Source of the DNA: Candidatus Accumulibacter regalis
GTDB lineage: Bacteria > Pseudomonadota > Gammaproteobacteria > Burkholderiales > Rhodocyclaceae
Direction of reading: 5' to 3'
Assembly (NCBI GenBank): GCA_000585075.1
Contig: JEMY01000050.1
Location: 1-64,000 of the forward strand
Length of the DNA: 64,000 nt
The notes under the pieces were generated by a model. That model was not told the origin of the DNA and made no database searches. It saw only the letters and a program-made list of their open reading frames with translations. Of the stretch, positions 23,869 through 33,117 are shown piece by piece. Position numbers and translations under genes: made by a program. Positions within the stretch are counted from its first letter, which is position 1. Each line of letters starts with the position of its first letter.

Positions 23869-24949
23869 GCGGGGACCGCGCCAGGATCGCCGTTCTGACT
23901 TCGTCCTGCGCCGCCGCGTCGCTGACCACCGCCTGACCTATTCCTTGCAGGAGGACGAAGCGAAGCTTGCCGTCGCGCACCTTCTTGTCGTGCTGCATCA
24001 GCGCGAGGTAGCGCTCGACTTCCAGCGCCGGGCCGGACACCGGCAATCCCGCCCGCCGAAACAGCCGCTCGATGCGGTCGAGCTCGGACGAGCCGATCCA
24101 GCCCAGTTGCAACGAGAGTTGAGCGGCGATCATGGTGCCCGCGGCGACCGCTTCTCCATGCAAGCATTCGCCATAGCCCATACCGGTTTCGATGGCGTGC
24201 CCGAAGGTGTGGCCAAGGTTGAGCAAGGCCCGCTCGCCGCTCTCGTGCTCGTCGGCAACGACCACTTCCGCCTTGTTGCGACAGGAACGGGAAATGGCCT
24301 CGGCGAGCGCCGCCGGCTCGCGCAGCAGGAGGCGTTCGAGGTGTTCTTCCAGCCATTCGAAAAACGGCAGGTCGCGGATCAGACCGTATTTGATCACTTC
24401 GGCCAGCCCCGCGCTCAGCTCACGATCGGGCAGCGTCGTCAGGGTGTCGGTGTCGGTCAAGACCAGTTTCGGTTGATAGAAGGCACCGATCATGTTCTTG
24501 CCGAGCGGGTGGTTGATCGCCGTCTTGCCGCCCACCGACGAATCGACCTGGGCGAGCAAGGTGGTCGGAACCTGGATGAATGGTATGCCGCGCTGAAAAC
24601 ACGCGGCGGCAAAACCGGTCATGTCGCCGACGACGCCGCCGCCAAGCGCCAACAGCGTCGTTGACCGCTCACAACGGCGCTGCAGGAGAACGTCAAAGAT
24701 GAGGTTCAGCGTCTGCCAGTCCTTGAATTGTTCGCCGTCGGGCAGGATGATTTCGACGACTTCGACTCGGGCACGACGCAGCGAGTCCGACAGGCGCTCG
24801 AGGTACAGGGGTGCGACGGTGGTATTGGTGACGATCGCCACCTTTCTTTGGCGAAGGAAGGGCAGCAACAGTTCGCTCTTGTCGAGCAGCGCGCGCCCGA
24901 CATGAATCGGATAGGCGCGGTGACCAAGGGCGACGCTCAGCGTTTCCAT
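23861..24949 (-). CDS. aroB: 3-dehydroquinate synthase
   Basis: A 362-residue AroB, the second shikimate-pathway step, converting DAHP to 3-dehydroquinate with NAD+ and a divalent metal. Visible are the NAD-binding segment [20 protein letters not shown], the substrate loop [18 protein letters not shown], and metal ligands in [20 protein letters not shown] and LHGEAVAAG. It overlaps aroK by 13 bases and dgt by 8, showing tight translational coupling. Confidence 0.97.
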   Translation of the reverse strand: METLSVALGHRAYPIHVGRALLDKSELLLPFLRQRKVAIVTNTTVAPLYLERLSDSLRRARVEVVEIILPDGEQFKDWQTLNLIFDVLLQRRCERSTTLLALGGGVVGDMTGFAAACFQRGIPFIQVPTTLLAQVDSSVGGKTAINHPLGKNMIGAFYQPKLVLTDTDTLTTLPDRELSAGLAEVIKYGLIRDLPFFEWLEEHLERLLLREPAALAEAISRSCRNKAEVVVADEHESGERALLNLGHTFGHAIETGMGYGECLHGEAVAAGTMIAAQLSLQLGWIGSSELDRIERLFRRAGLPVSGPALEVERYLALMQHDKKVRDGKLRFVLLQGIGQAVVSDAAAQDEVRTAILARSPHA

Positions 24950-25473
24950 GTTTTTTCCATTTCCTTGACCAGCAGTTGCAGGACCGCTTGCGCACTGATT
25001 CGAGATCCGCTGACCACCAGGTCGGCGATGCTTCGATAGAGCGGGTCGCGCTGCTCGTGCAGCTCCTTTAGTTTCAGCAGGGGGTCGCTGACCTGCAACA
25101 GCGGCCGGTTCTTGTCGTGTCGCGTGCGCTCGCAGAGGGTTTGCAGTGGCACGTCGAGGTAAATGACCAGGCCGCTGCCGCGCAAGCGCTCCCGGTTCTC
25201 CGGGCGCAGCACGGCACCGCCGCCGGTGGCCACGACGCGGCCGGACAAGGAGGCGAGGTCGGCAATGACCTGTGCCTCGCGTTTGCGAAATCCCTGCTCA
25301 CCCTCGATCTCGAAGATTGTCGGCAGGCTGACGCCGGTACGAGCCTCGATCTCGTGGTCGGAGTCGACAAACTGGTAAGCCAGCCGTCTCGCCAGAACCT
25401 TGGCAATCGTCGTTTTCCCGGCCCCCATCAGGCCAACCAGGTAGACGTTGCGTTTCTCGTCCGCGATGTTCAC
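24937..25473 (-). CDS. aroK: shikimate kinase
   Basis: A 178-residue shikimate kinase. The Walker A motif [12 protein letters not shown] (about 14-25), the shikimate-binding [11 protein letters not shown] and GFRKREA, GGGAV, and the lid arginine in RHDKNRPLL are all present. The start is GTG 25473. It is the first gene of aroK-aroB-dgt and lies beyond the pilQ terminator, so it probably has its own promoter in the short gap; a TAGAAT element is present there without a good -35. Confidence 0.96.
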   Translation of the reverse strand: MNIADEKRNVYLVGLMGAGKTTIAKVLARRLAYQFVDSDHEIEARTGVSLPTIFEIEGEQGFRKREAQVIADLASLSGRVVATGGGAVLRPENRERLRGSGLVIYLDVPLQTLCERTRHDKNRPLLQVSDPLLKLKELHEQRDPLYRSIADLVVSGSRISAQAVLQLLVKEMEKTWKR

Positions 25474-25515
25474 CGATCCATTCTATCGCAAGCTGAAATA
25501 ACCGAGGCGGGCCGG

Positions 25516-25540
25516 AAAAAAGCCGGCTCGACGCCGGCTT
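25516..25540 (-). terminator. intrinsic terminator after pilQ
   Basis: Reading the minus strand, AAGCCGGC-GTCGA-GCCGGCTT forms an 8-bp perfect stem and runs into TTTT. It lies 21 bases after the pilQ stop and closes the pilMNOPQ operon. Confidence 0.85.
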
Positions 25541-25561
25541 CGCGTGCTCGCCAAGCCCCGG

Positions 25562-27619
25562 TCAGCGTACCGAGAGGTTGTCGGCAACGATCCGTGGCGT
25601 GATGAAGACCAGCAGTTCTGTCTTGTCGTCGATGATCTCCCGGTTCTTGAACAGGAAGCCAATGTAGGGAAGATCGCCAAAGAACGGAATTCGCGTGGTG
25701 TTGTTGCGGGTTTCCTGCGTGTAGATACCACCAATGACGACCGTGCCGCCATTCTCGACCAGAACCTCGGTCTTCACGTGCTTGGTGTCGATGGCCACAC
25801 CGGCGCCGGTCGACAGGCGAGTGTTCGGGGTGTCCTTGTTGACGTCCAGTTTCATGGAAATCTTCCCATCCGGCGTGATCTGGGGCGTTACTTTCAGCGC
25901 CAGGTTGGCCTTCCGGAACGAGACGCTGGTGGCACCCGAGCTGGTCGCCTGCTGATAAGGAATTTCCACGCCCTGCTCGATGATCGCCTCAACCTGGTTG
26001 GCGGTCATCACGCGCGGACTGGAGATCACCTTGCCGCGACCGTCGGCTTCGAGCGCGGAAATTTCGGCCGTCAGGAACTGCGTCAGGGCGTTGTTGAAGA
26101 GCAGGAAGTTCAGCGTACCGGCGTTTCCGGTCCGCGGCGTCGCGGGCAGGTTGACCTGCGTTCCGCCCATGTCAAGCTGACCACTGACGGCTCCCCCTCC
26201 GATGCTGACCGCGCCGTCGGGGAAGGTTTGCCGCCAGCCCAGGCGGACGCCGAGGTTCTTCGCAAAACTGTCGCCAGCCTCGACGATCCGCGCTTCGATC
26301 ATTACCTGCCGAGCGGCGATGTCGACCTTGGCAATCATCGCTCGCACTTCGTCCAGGCGGCTCGGCGTGTCCTTGACGAAGAGAATGTTCGAGCGCTCCT
26401 CGACAACGGCACTGCCACGCTTGGACAGCACGGTCTGCTTGGGGTCGATGAGCAGTTTCTGCACCGCGTCGGCCTTGATGTAGTTCATCTGGAAGCTCTC
26501 GGCCACCAGCGGCTCGAGGTCACCAATCTGTATTCTCGATTCAAAGTCGAGCTTTTCCTTGGTCGCGATCTCCTCGCGCGGCGCAATCAGAATGACGTTG
26601 CCATTCTTGCGCATGTCGAGGCCCTTCTGCTGCATGATGATGTCCAGCGCCTGATCCCAGGGAACGTCCTTGAGGATCAAGGTAATCGCACCGCCGACGG
26701 AATCGCTGACCACCATGTTCATGCCGGTAAACTCACCGATCACCTGCAGCAGGCGGCGGACATCGACGTTCTGGAAGTTGAGCGACAGCTTTTCGCCCTG
26801 ATAGCCGCCGCGACTCCCCTGCACCAACTTGTTCGGGTTCTCGATGATCGGCTTGACTTCGATGACGAACTGCGTGTCGCTCTGGTAGGCGTTGTGCTCC
26901 CAGAGCCCCTGCGGGGTAATCGTCATGCGCGTATTGGGCCCTTTTTGAACCGTATTCACCTTTACCACCGGCGTGGCAAAATCGGTCACATCGAGCTTCT
27001 TCTGCAGCGCACCCGGAACCGTCACGTTGGCGAAATCGACGACCAGATTCGCGCCTTGCTGGCGGATGTCGATACCGGCGTTGGCGTCGCTCAGATCGAC
27101 GGTAATCCGGCCCTCGCCGTCCTTGCCGCGCCGGAAGACGATGTCGCGAACGGTGTTCGCGCTGGTCGACGGGAGCGCTTTGGCGAAATGCTCGACGGCG
27201 GCGGTGGCGCCCTGCGTCGTGGCGCTCGGCACCAGAGCGAGCAGCAGGCTGTTGCCTTCAATGGTCGCTTCATAGGTCATCGGCTTGTGCAGGTTCAGGA
27301 CCAGGCGCGTGCGGTCCTCGGCCTGGACGATATTGGCGCTCTTCAGATCGCCCTCGTTATACGCTTGACTCGATCTGCCCAGACCGTTGGTCGTATTCGA
27401 AAAATCGAAGGCGATGCGCGCAGGTTTGGCGACACTGAATGCCGGTGGCAATACCTTCAATGGTTCCTTGAAGGTGAGCTTGACGTTGAGCACCGAGCCC
27501 TGCTGAATGACATTCATCGACTCGATCGAATTCGAGCCAGCGTCCTGCGCGCTGACCATCCCGGAGGTCAATAGCACGGCTCCGACCAGGCCGAGAAGGT
27601 ATTGTCTGATCTGCTTCAT
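25562..27619 (-). CDS. pilQ: type IV pilus secretin PilQ
   Basis: A 685-residue outer-membrane secretin through which type IV pili pass. A signal peptide (about 1-24) is followed by AMIN-like domains (about 30-250), the secretin/TonB N-terminal domain (YQGEKLSLNFQNVDVRRLLQVIGEF, from about 280), a NolW-type domain, and the C-terminal secretin core with VEIPYQQATSSGATSVSFRK and GGTVVIGGIYTQE, ending at ELLVFITPRIV. AMIN domains bind peptidoglycan. It begins directly after the pilP stop and is the last gene of pilMNOPQ. Confidence 0.97.
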   Translation of the reverse strand: MKQIRQYLLGLVGAVLLTSGMVSAQDAGSNSIESMNVIQQGSVLNVKLTFKEPLKVLPPAFSVAKPARIAFDFSNTTNGLGRSSQAYNEGDLKSANIVQAEDRTRLVLNLHKPMTYEATIEGNSLLLALVPSATTQGATAAVEHFAKALPSTSANTVRDIVFRRGKDGEGRITVDLSDANAGIDIRQQGANLVVDFANVTVPGALQKKLDVTDFATPVVKVNTVQKGPNTRMTITPQGLWEHNAYQSDTQFVIEVKPIIENPNKLVQGSRGGYQGEKLSLNFQNVDVRRLLQVIGEFTGMNMVVSDSVGGAITLILKDVPWDQALDIIMQQKGLDMRKNGNVILIAPREEIATKEKLDFESRIQIGDLEPLVAESFQMNYIKADAVQKLLIDPKQTVLSKRGSAVVEERSNILFVKDTPSRLDEVRAMIAKVDIAARQVMIEARIVEAGDSFAKNLGVRLGWRQTFPDGAVSIGGGAVSGQLDMGGTQVNLPATPRTGNAGTLNFLLFNNALTQFLTAEISALEADGRGKVISSPRVMTANQVEAIIEQGVEIPYQQATSSGATSVSFRKANLALKVTPQITPDGKISMKLDVNKDTPNTRLSTGAGVAIDTKHVKTEVLVENGGTVVIGGIYTQETRNNTTRIPFFGDLPYIGFLFKNREIIDDKTELLVFITPRIVADNLSVR

Positions 27620-28135
27620 TTACTTCGCTCCCTTTTCCTGCAACAGCAGGCTGCTCGTCCTCTCCACCCAATCACCGGCGGAATCCTGAACAAGCTCTCG
27701 CAAAACCACCTCGGATTCGGAAACGTCGACCACCACGCCGAAGTTCTGCCCCATGTAGTTGCCGATCTTGACCTGATACAAGGCGCTCTCGACCTGAATG
27801 ATGGCATACGACACCTTTGCCCTGGTCATCACGCCGACATACTTCAGCGATTCCAGAGGGTACAGCTCCAGGGGTTCCTTGGGTCGGTCGAGATCAGGCT
27901 TGAAGCCACCACCGCCCTTTCTGGTATCCGACCCCAGCTTGGCTGGCTTGAACGGGTCGATCAGGTCGCCCACGTCGTAGGGCACGGGCTCGTAGGCTTC
28001 GACCACCGGCAGCGGCGGTATTTTTCCTTTGGCATCCTGCGCGACCGTGCTCATCCACTCGCGGATATCGTCATGATCGCCGCTCGAGCAGGCGACCACA
28101 AAGGCGCTAGCCAGCAAGGCAAGGAGTTTGCTCAT
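27620..28135 (-). CDS. pilP: type IV pilus lipoprotein PilP
   Basis: A 171-residue inner-membrane lipoprotein (lipobox FVVAC, Cys about 16) that links the PilN/PilO pair to the PilQ secretin. The extended N-terminal linker (about 17-95) is Pro-rich. The C-terminal beta domain contains LYPLESLKYVGVM and YQVKIGNYMGQNFG, both characteristic of PilP. It overlaps pilO by four bases and abuts pilQ. Confidence 0.96.
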   Translation of the reverse strand: MSKLLALLASAFVVACSSGDHDDIREWMSTVAQDAKGKIPPLPVVEAYEPVPYDVGDLIDPFKPAKLGSDTRKGGGGFKPDLDRPKEPLELYPLESLKYVGVMTRAKVSYAIIQVESALYQVKIGNYMGQNFGVVVDVSESEVVLRELVQDSAGDWVERTSSLLLQEKGAK

Positions 28136-28809
28136 CGCCTGCCACCCTTGGCCGCCGCCTCGGCAGCCCTCTTCTTCGCCGCCAGTTCTTCCGCATCGAG
28201 ATAGCGGAAAGTCTTGACAACTGCATCGAGCACCAGGCTTCCATCCTTGCGCTGCGGGTTGTCGACGATCGAGATATTGTTCAAGGTGACAATTCGGGAC
28301 AGCTTGCCGATATCTCCCGCGAAAGCACCGAAGTCATGGTAGGTCCCCGTCAGGCGCACGTCGACGGGCAGTTCGGCATAGAAATCCTGCACCTGCTCGC
28401 TACCGGGCTTGAAGAGATCGAACTGCAGGCCCCGGCCCATCCCCGCCTGGTTGACTTCGACCAGCAACGCCTCTACTTCGGACTTGTTGGGCAGCTGCTT
28501 GAGCAGCGCACCGAACGAGCGGTCGATTTCATCCAGCTGCTGAACGTAGAGGTCGAGGTTGACGGCCTGCATCTTCTTGGCCACGAACTGGTCTTTCAAC
28601 CTTTGCTCTTCGTGACCCTTGCTCTCCAGCGCGTCGAGCTGGTCAGCCCAGACAAACCACCAGCCAGCGAGCAGGAGGATCACCAACAAGCCGACCAGCA
28701 CGGTCACCCGCGGCGCAACGGGCCACGCCCCGGGATCCTGTGGATCGAGATTCTCGAAGTCTCTGAGCATCTCGCGGAAATCGATCGATGGCAGCTCGGG
28801 CTTCTTCAT
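28132..28809 (-). CDS. pilO: type IV pilus inner-membrane protein PilO
   Basis: A 225-residue bitopic protein: a cytoplasmic tail (about 1-28), one membrane segment (VTVLVGLLVILLLAGWWFVW), a coiled-coil stretch (about 55-110) and a periplasmic ferredoxin-like domain with LPVDVRLTGTYHDFGAFAGDIG. It pairs with PilN to form the alignment subcomplex. Four-base overlaps with both neighbours indicate coupled translation. Confidence 0.96.
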   Translation of the reverse strand: MKKPELPSIDFREMLRDFENLDPQDPGAWPVAPRVTVLVGLLVILLLAGWWFVWADQLDALESKGHEEQRLKDQFVAKKMQAVNLDLYVQQLDEIDRSFGALLKQLPNKSEVEALLVEVNQAGMGRGLQFDLFKPGSEQVQDFYAELPVDVRLTGTYHDFGAFAGDIGKLSRIVTLNNISIVDNPQRKDGSLVLDAVVKTFRYLDAEELAAKKRAAEAAAKGGRR

Positions 28810-29372
28810 TTCTGCCCCTCCTGGCCCGCAGCAGCCCTTTTCAGGTAGGCGTACATGCTGAATTCGTTGAGGCGACGCTTGTCAACCAGCACCGCCTTGA
28901 TCTCGATCAAACGAGGTTTCTCAAGCCACGGTGACGCCTCGATGTTGCGCATCAGCGTCGAAACGCGAGCGCTCGACTGCGCGTAGCCAATCAGATGGAT
29001 GCTCTGCCCGACCTGCTTGAGCGAGCGAACATACACCCCCTCAGGCATCTGCTTGGTGAGCTCGCTGAGCAAGCGCACGGCTTCCGCCCGGTCGCGCTGC
29101 AGGGATTCGATGATCCGCTTGCGCGCCATCAGGGCGTCGCTTTGCGCCTTGAGCCGCTTGATTTGATCGATCTGCTTGTCAAGGACGGCGATCTCGGTCT
29201 GGAGAAACGCGTTCTTGGCGTCCTGGGCGGCAATATAGCCGCCAATCACGGAGTACACGAGAAAGACGATCAGCCCGGAAAGAACGCTGATCAAGCCGAA
29301 CAGGGCATAGAACTGCTGTCGCCGCGCGCGTCGCTTCTCTTCCCGATGCGGCAGGAGGTTGATGCGGATCAT
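28806..29372 (-). CDS. pilN: type IV pilus inner-membrane protein PilN
   Basis: A 188-residue PilN. It opens with MIRINLLPHREEKRRARRQ, the conserved cytoplasmic tail that docks into PilM, then one membrane segment (about 25-47), a coiled coil and a periplasmic domain (from about 95, VYVRSLKQVGQSIHLIGYAQS). It overlaps pilM and pilO by four bases each. Confidence 0.96.
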   Translation of the reverse strand: MIRINLLPHREEKRRARRQQFYALFGLISVLSGLIVFLVYSVIGGYIAAQDAKNAFLQTEIAVLDKQIDQIKRLKAQSDALMARKRIIESLQRDRAEAVRLLSELTKQMPEGVYVRSLKQVGQSIHLIGYAQSSARVSTLMRNIEASPWLEKPRLIEIKAVLVDKRRLNEFSMYAYLKRAAAGQEGQK

Positions 29373-30448
29373 TCGTCGAACCTCCGCAGCGCAAGACCAC
29401 AGGCAACCATCAAGGACGAGGCATCCGTCAACAGATTCTTGGTGCGCACGCGATCGGAAAGCAGCATATTGGCAAACGGATTGGCAATGATGGTGTTGAT
29501 CTGCGTGCGCGACGCGACGACTTCGTCGGCTCCGGCGATGACCGCACAGCCGCCGGCCAGAACGATGTGGTTGATCTGGTTGAACTGGGTCGACGTAAAA
29601 AAGAACTGCAGGGCACGCGACAGCTCCAGCGCCATCGACTCAAGAAACGGCCGCAAGAGCTCAGTTTCGTACTGCTCGGGCAGGTTGTTGCGGCGCTTTT
29701 CCGCTTCTGCCTCCTCGAAGCTCATGCTGAACAGGCGAGCAATATCCTGCGTCAGCTGGTTTCCGCCAAACGCCTGCTCGCGAACGTAAAGCTGCTGGCC
29801 GTTGCGCAGGACGGTCAGGTTCATCACGTTGGCACCGACATCGACCAAGGCGACAATCTGCCCCTGACCACCCTCGGGAAGCTGTTTTTCGATCAGCTCG
29901 AATGCCGCCAGTACCGCATAGGACTCGACATCGAGCACCACAGGCTTGAGACCGGCCGCTTCGGCAACGGCGACACGGTCCTCCACCTTTTCCTTGCGCG
30001 ACGCGGCGATCAGCACCTCGATTTCGTCCGGAGACGATGGCACCGGCCCGACAACCTGAAAATCCAGATTGACCTCTTCGAGCGCGAAGGGAATGTACTG
30101 GTTAGCCTCGGACTCGACCAGCACTTCCAGCTCTTCTTCCCTTTGGCCAGCCGCAACGATGATCTTCTTGGTAATGACGTGCGACGCCGGCAGGGCAATG
30201 GCAACCTGCTTGGTCACGGTCGCCAGCCTCTTCCACGCGCGCCGGACCGACTCGGCCGCAGCCTCCAGGTTGACAATGTTGCCATCCGAGACGACGTCCC
30301 TGGGCAAGACCTCAATCGCATAACGCTCGACGCGGTAACCGCCTTTTGCGTCGCTGGCCAGTTCCACCATCTTGACCGACGATGAACTGATATCCAGACC
30401 GATCAGGGAGCGCGCCTTGGGATTGAAGATCGAAAGATCAAGCTGCAA
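29369..30448 (-). CDS. pilM: type IV pilus actin-like protein PilM
   Basis: An actin-fold cytoplasmic ATPase-like protein that binds the PilN tail. I place the start at TTG 30448, which has GGAGGG at a good distance, giving 359 residues beginning (M)QLDLSIFNPKARSLIGLDIS, the usual PilM opening. A TTG ten codons further upstream (30478) is the alternative. The nucleotide-binding motifs IGLDISSSSVKMVEL and LVDVGANVMNLTVL are present, as is IVLAGGCAVIAG. It is the first gene of pilMNOPQ. Confidence 0.93.
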   Translation of the reverse strand: MQLDLSIFNPKARSLIGLDISSSSVKMVELASDAKGGYRVERYAIEVLPRDVVSDGNIVNLEAAAESVRRAWKRLATVTKQVAIALPASHVITKKIIVAAGQREEELEVLVESEANQYIPFALEEVNLDFQVVGPVPSSPDEIEVLIAASRKEKVEDRVAVAEAAGLKPVVLDVESYAVLAAFELIEKQLPEGGQGQIVALVDVGANVMNLTVLRNGQQLYVREQAFGGNQLTQDIARLFSMSFEEAEAEKRRNNLPEQYETELLRPFLESMALELSRALQFFFTSTQFNQINHIVLAGGCAVIAGADEVVASRTQINTIIANPFANMLLSDRVRTKNLLTDASSLMVACGLALRRFDE

Positions 30449-30816
30449 ATCGCCACCCTCCGACAAAAAACCCTTCAAAAATTTGTAGTTAGCGTATTTA
30501 TTGATACTTTACTTTAGATGCTAGCAACAAGCTCCCGACGTGTAAAGCAATTTCATGGTCGTTACTGGGGACATCGCTCATTAGGCCAGGAGTGTAGCGT
30601 AAACCACTAAAACTATTGGCTTTCCATCGCTTTACCATGACCAGGAGATGGCCAGCGTGAAAGACCCTGGCGGCAGCGGGCAGCGACGTCGAGGGCAGCA
30701 CCGTCGCTTCCGGCGCTTCGCCGCTCGCCTCCGGACAGCCTAGCCGCGCCGATCTTCACGCCTTTTTCACGGCCGCGCCAATATAATAGCGGGATCTGCC
30801 TTTCATTCCGGACGCC
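30449..30816. other. divergent pilM-mrcA intergenic region, 368 bases
   Basis: The half nearest pilM (about 30470-30630) is clearly more AT-rich than the surrounding DNA and should hold the pilMNOPQ promoter. A weak candidate on the minus strand is TTGTTG with TATCAA 18 bases later. On the plus strand a perfect TATAAT (30782-30787) lies 29 bases before the mrcA GTG, but with no good -35 at the right distance. No gene is seen. Confidence 0.45.
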
Positions 30817-33111
30817 GTGTTGCCTACCGCCCTCCGCTGGATCCTGTACCCGCTCGTGTTTGTTGCCGGCCTCGCCGCCATAGCCCTGGCCATGGTCGCC
30901 GTGGTCCTCAGCCTGGCGTACCCGAACCTGCCGTCGCTGGAGATTCTTACCGACTACCGGCCCAAAGTGCCGCTGCGGGTGTACACCGCTGACGGCTATC
31001 TGATCGGCGAATTCGGCGAGGAACGTCGCGCCGTGGTCAGCATAAACGAGGTTCCGGCGATCATGAAGCAGGCCATCCTTGCCGCCGAAGACGAGCGCTT
31101 CTATCAGCACAGCGGCGTGGACACGCTGGGCATCCTGCGCGCACTGCAAGCCAACCTGGTGGGTGGCGGCAAACGCCAGGGCGCTTCGACGATCACCCAG
31201 CAGGTAGCCAAGAACTTCTTTCTTTCCTCCGAGAAGACCTACACCCGCAAGCTCTACGAAGCGCTGCTCTCTTTCAAGATCGAACACAACCTGAGCAAGG
31301 ATCAGATTCTCGAACTCTATATCAACCAGATATTTCTCGGCCAGCGCGCTTACGGATTCGCCGCTGCGGCGCAGACCTACTTCGGCAAACCGCTGGCTGA
31401 CCTGACCATCGCCGAGGTGGCCATGCTTGCCGGGCTGCCGAAAGCCCCCTCGGCCGACAACCCGGTCGCGAAACCAAAACGCGCGCGCATTCGTCAGCAA
31501 TACGTTCTGCGGCGCATGAACGATCTGGGGTTCATCACCGACGAGCAGCACGAAGCGGCCCTGGCGCAAGCACTGGTGATCAAGCGCGACGTCAGCGAGA
31601 CGCCAATGCACGCCCAGTACGTCACCGAAATGGCGCGCCAGATCGCCGCCGAGCGTTTTCCGGAAGATGTCTACACACGCGGCCTGCGCGTCTACACGAC
31701 CATTCTCAAGGCCGATCAGGAAGCCGCCTACGACAGCGTGCGGCGAGGCGTCCTCGACTATGACCGCCGCCACGGTTACCGGGGTGCCGAGGCCTACGTC
31801 GACATCAGCCGGATCAAATCAGAGCAGGACGAAGGTCTCGAAGAGCTGCTGCAGGATTTCACCGACGCCGAAGACATGCACCCGGCGATCATCCTGCAAG
31901 CCAGCAGCAAGGCGATTCGAGCCTACCGGCGGGGCGGCGAGATCGTCACCCTCAGTGGTGAGGGGCTGAAGTTCGCAGCACGCATGATCGATGACAAGGC
32001 TCCGGCCAACAAACGCCTCAGCAGGGGCGCGGTCATTCGCGTTCAGAGCGACGAGAAAGACAACTGGCGCATCGTTCAGATGCCCGATGTGGAAGCAGCC
32101 TTCCTGGCCGCCGATCCGCGCGACGGCGCCATACGCGCACTGGTGGGCGGCTTTGATTTCAACCGCAGCAAGTTCAATCACACGACGCAGGCGTGGCGCC
32201 AGCCGGGTTCGAGTTTCAAGCCGTTTATCTATTCAGCGGCGCTCGAACGGGGCTTCACCCCCGCCTCGGTGGTCAGCGACGAACCGATCAGCTTCCCGGC
32301 AACGGTCACGGGCAGTCAGGCCTGGGAGCCGAAAAACTACGACGGCAAGTACGAAGGGCCGATGCGCATTCGTCGTGCGCTCGCCAGATCGAAGAACATG
32401 GTCTCCATCCGTCTCCTGCAGGCGAGCGGCGTGCGCTTTGTCCAGGACTACGTGACGCGCTTTGGCTTTGACGCCGACAAACACCCGCCCTACCTGACCA
32501 TGGCACTGGGCGCCGGCGCGGCCACCCCCTGGCAGATGGTCGCCGGCTACGCGATCTTCGCCAACGGCGGCTACCACATTCGGCCGTACATCGTCAGCCA
32601 GATACTGGATGACAAGAATCAGCTGCTGGCGCAGGCGGCGCCAACGACTGCCGGCGATGAACGCCTGCGCGCGATCGACCCCCGCAACGCCTTCCTGATG
32701 GACAGCCTGCTGCGCGACGTGACCATCTACGGAACCGGGGCGCGTGCTTCGGCGACGCTCAAGCGGCGCGACCTCGCCGGCAAGACGGGAACCACCAACG
32801 ATCAGGTCGACGCCTGGTTCTGCGGCTACCAGCAAACCGTCGTTGCCTGCGCGTGGATCGGCTTCGACCAACCGAAGAACCTTGGCCGGCGAGAGACCGG
32901 CGGCTCGGCAGCGCTGCCGATCTGGATCAGCTACATGGGCAAGGCACTGAAGGATGTCCCCGAGTCGTTTCTGCCCACTCCGGACGGAGTCGTCTCGGTC
33001 GCCATTCCCGATGCTGGCAAAGGACCTGGCAGGGAATGGTTCTACAAGGAAAACGCGCCGGCCGAAATAGAACCCGTGTCTCCCGTCGACGATAGCGAAG
33101 CCGTGGACTGA
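30817..33111 (+). CDS. mrcA: penicillin-binding protein 1A
   Basis: A 764-residue bifunctional class A PBP that polymerises and cross-links peptidoglycan. It has a membrane anchor (about 10-36). The glycosyltransferase domain has AAEDERFYQHSGVD (catalytic Glu), GASTITQQVAKNFFLS and KIEHNLSKDQILELYINQIFLG. An OB-like insertion (about 325-420) precedes the transpeptidase domain: SSFK (QPGSSFKPFIY, catalytic Ser), SKN (ARSKNMVS) and KTGTT (AGKTGTTND). The start GTG 30817 follows a TATAAT promoter element. The divergence from pilMNOPQ and nearness to aroKB is the usual proteobacterial arrangement. Confidence 0.97.
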   Translation: MLPTALRWILYPLVFVAGLAAIALAMVAVVLSLAYPNLPSLEILTDYRPKVPLRVYTADGYLIGEFGEERRAVVSINEVPAIMKQAILAAEDERFYQHSGVDTLGILRALQANLVGGGKRQGASTITQQVAKNFFLSSEKTYTRKLYEALLSFKIEHNLSKDQILELYINQIFLGQRAYGFAAAAQTYFGKPLADLTIAEVAMLAGLPKAPSADNPVAKPKRARIRQQYVLRRMNDLGFITDEQHEAALAQALVIKRDVSETPMHAQYVTEMARQIAAERFPEDVYTRGLRVYTTILKADQEAAYDSVRRGVLDYDRRHGYRGAEAYVDISRIKSEQDEGLEELLQDFTDAEDMHPAIILQASSKAIRAYRRGGEIVTLSGEGLKFAARMIDDKAPANKRLSRGAVIRVQSDEKDNWRIVQMPDVEAAFLAADPRDGAIRALVGGFDFNRSKFNHTTQAWRQPGSSFKPFIYSAALERGFTPASVVSDEPISFPATVTGSQAWEPKNYDGKYEGPMRIRRALARSKNMVSIRLLQASGVRFVQDYVTRFGFDADKHPPYLTMALGAGAATPWQMVAGYAIFANGGYHIRPYIVSQILDDKNQLLAQAAPTTAGDERLRAIDPRNAFLMDSLLRDVTIYGTGARASATLKRRDLAGKTGTTNDQVDAWFCGYQQTVVACAWIGFDQPKNLGRRETGGSAALPIWISYMGKALKDVPESFLPTPDGVVSVAIPDAGKGPGREWFYKENAPAEIEPVSPVDDSEAVD

Positions 33112-33117
33112 GTTCCT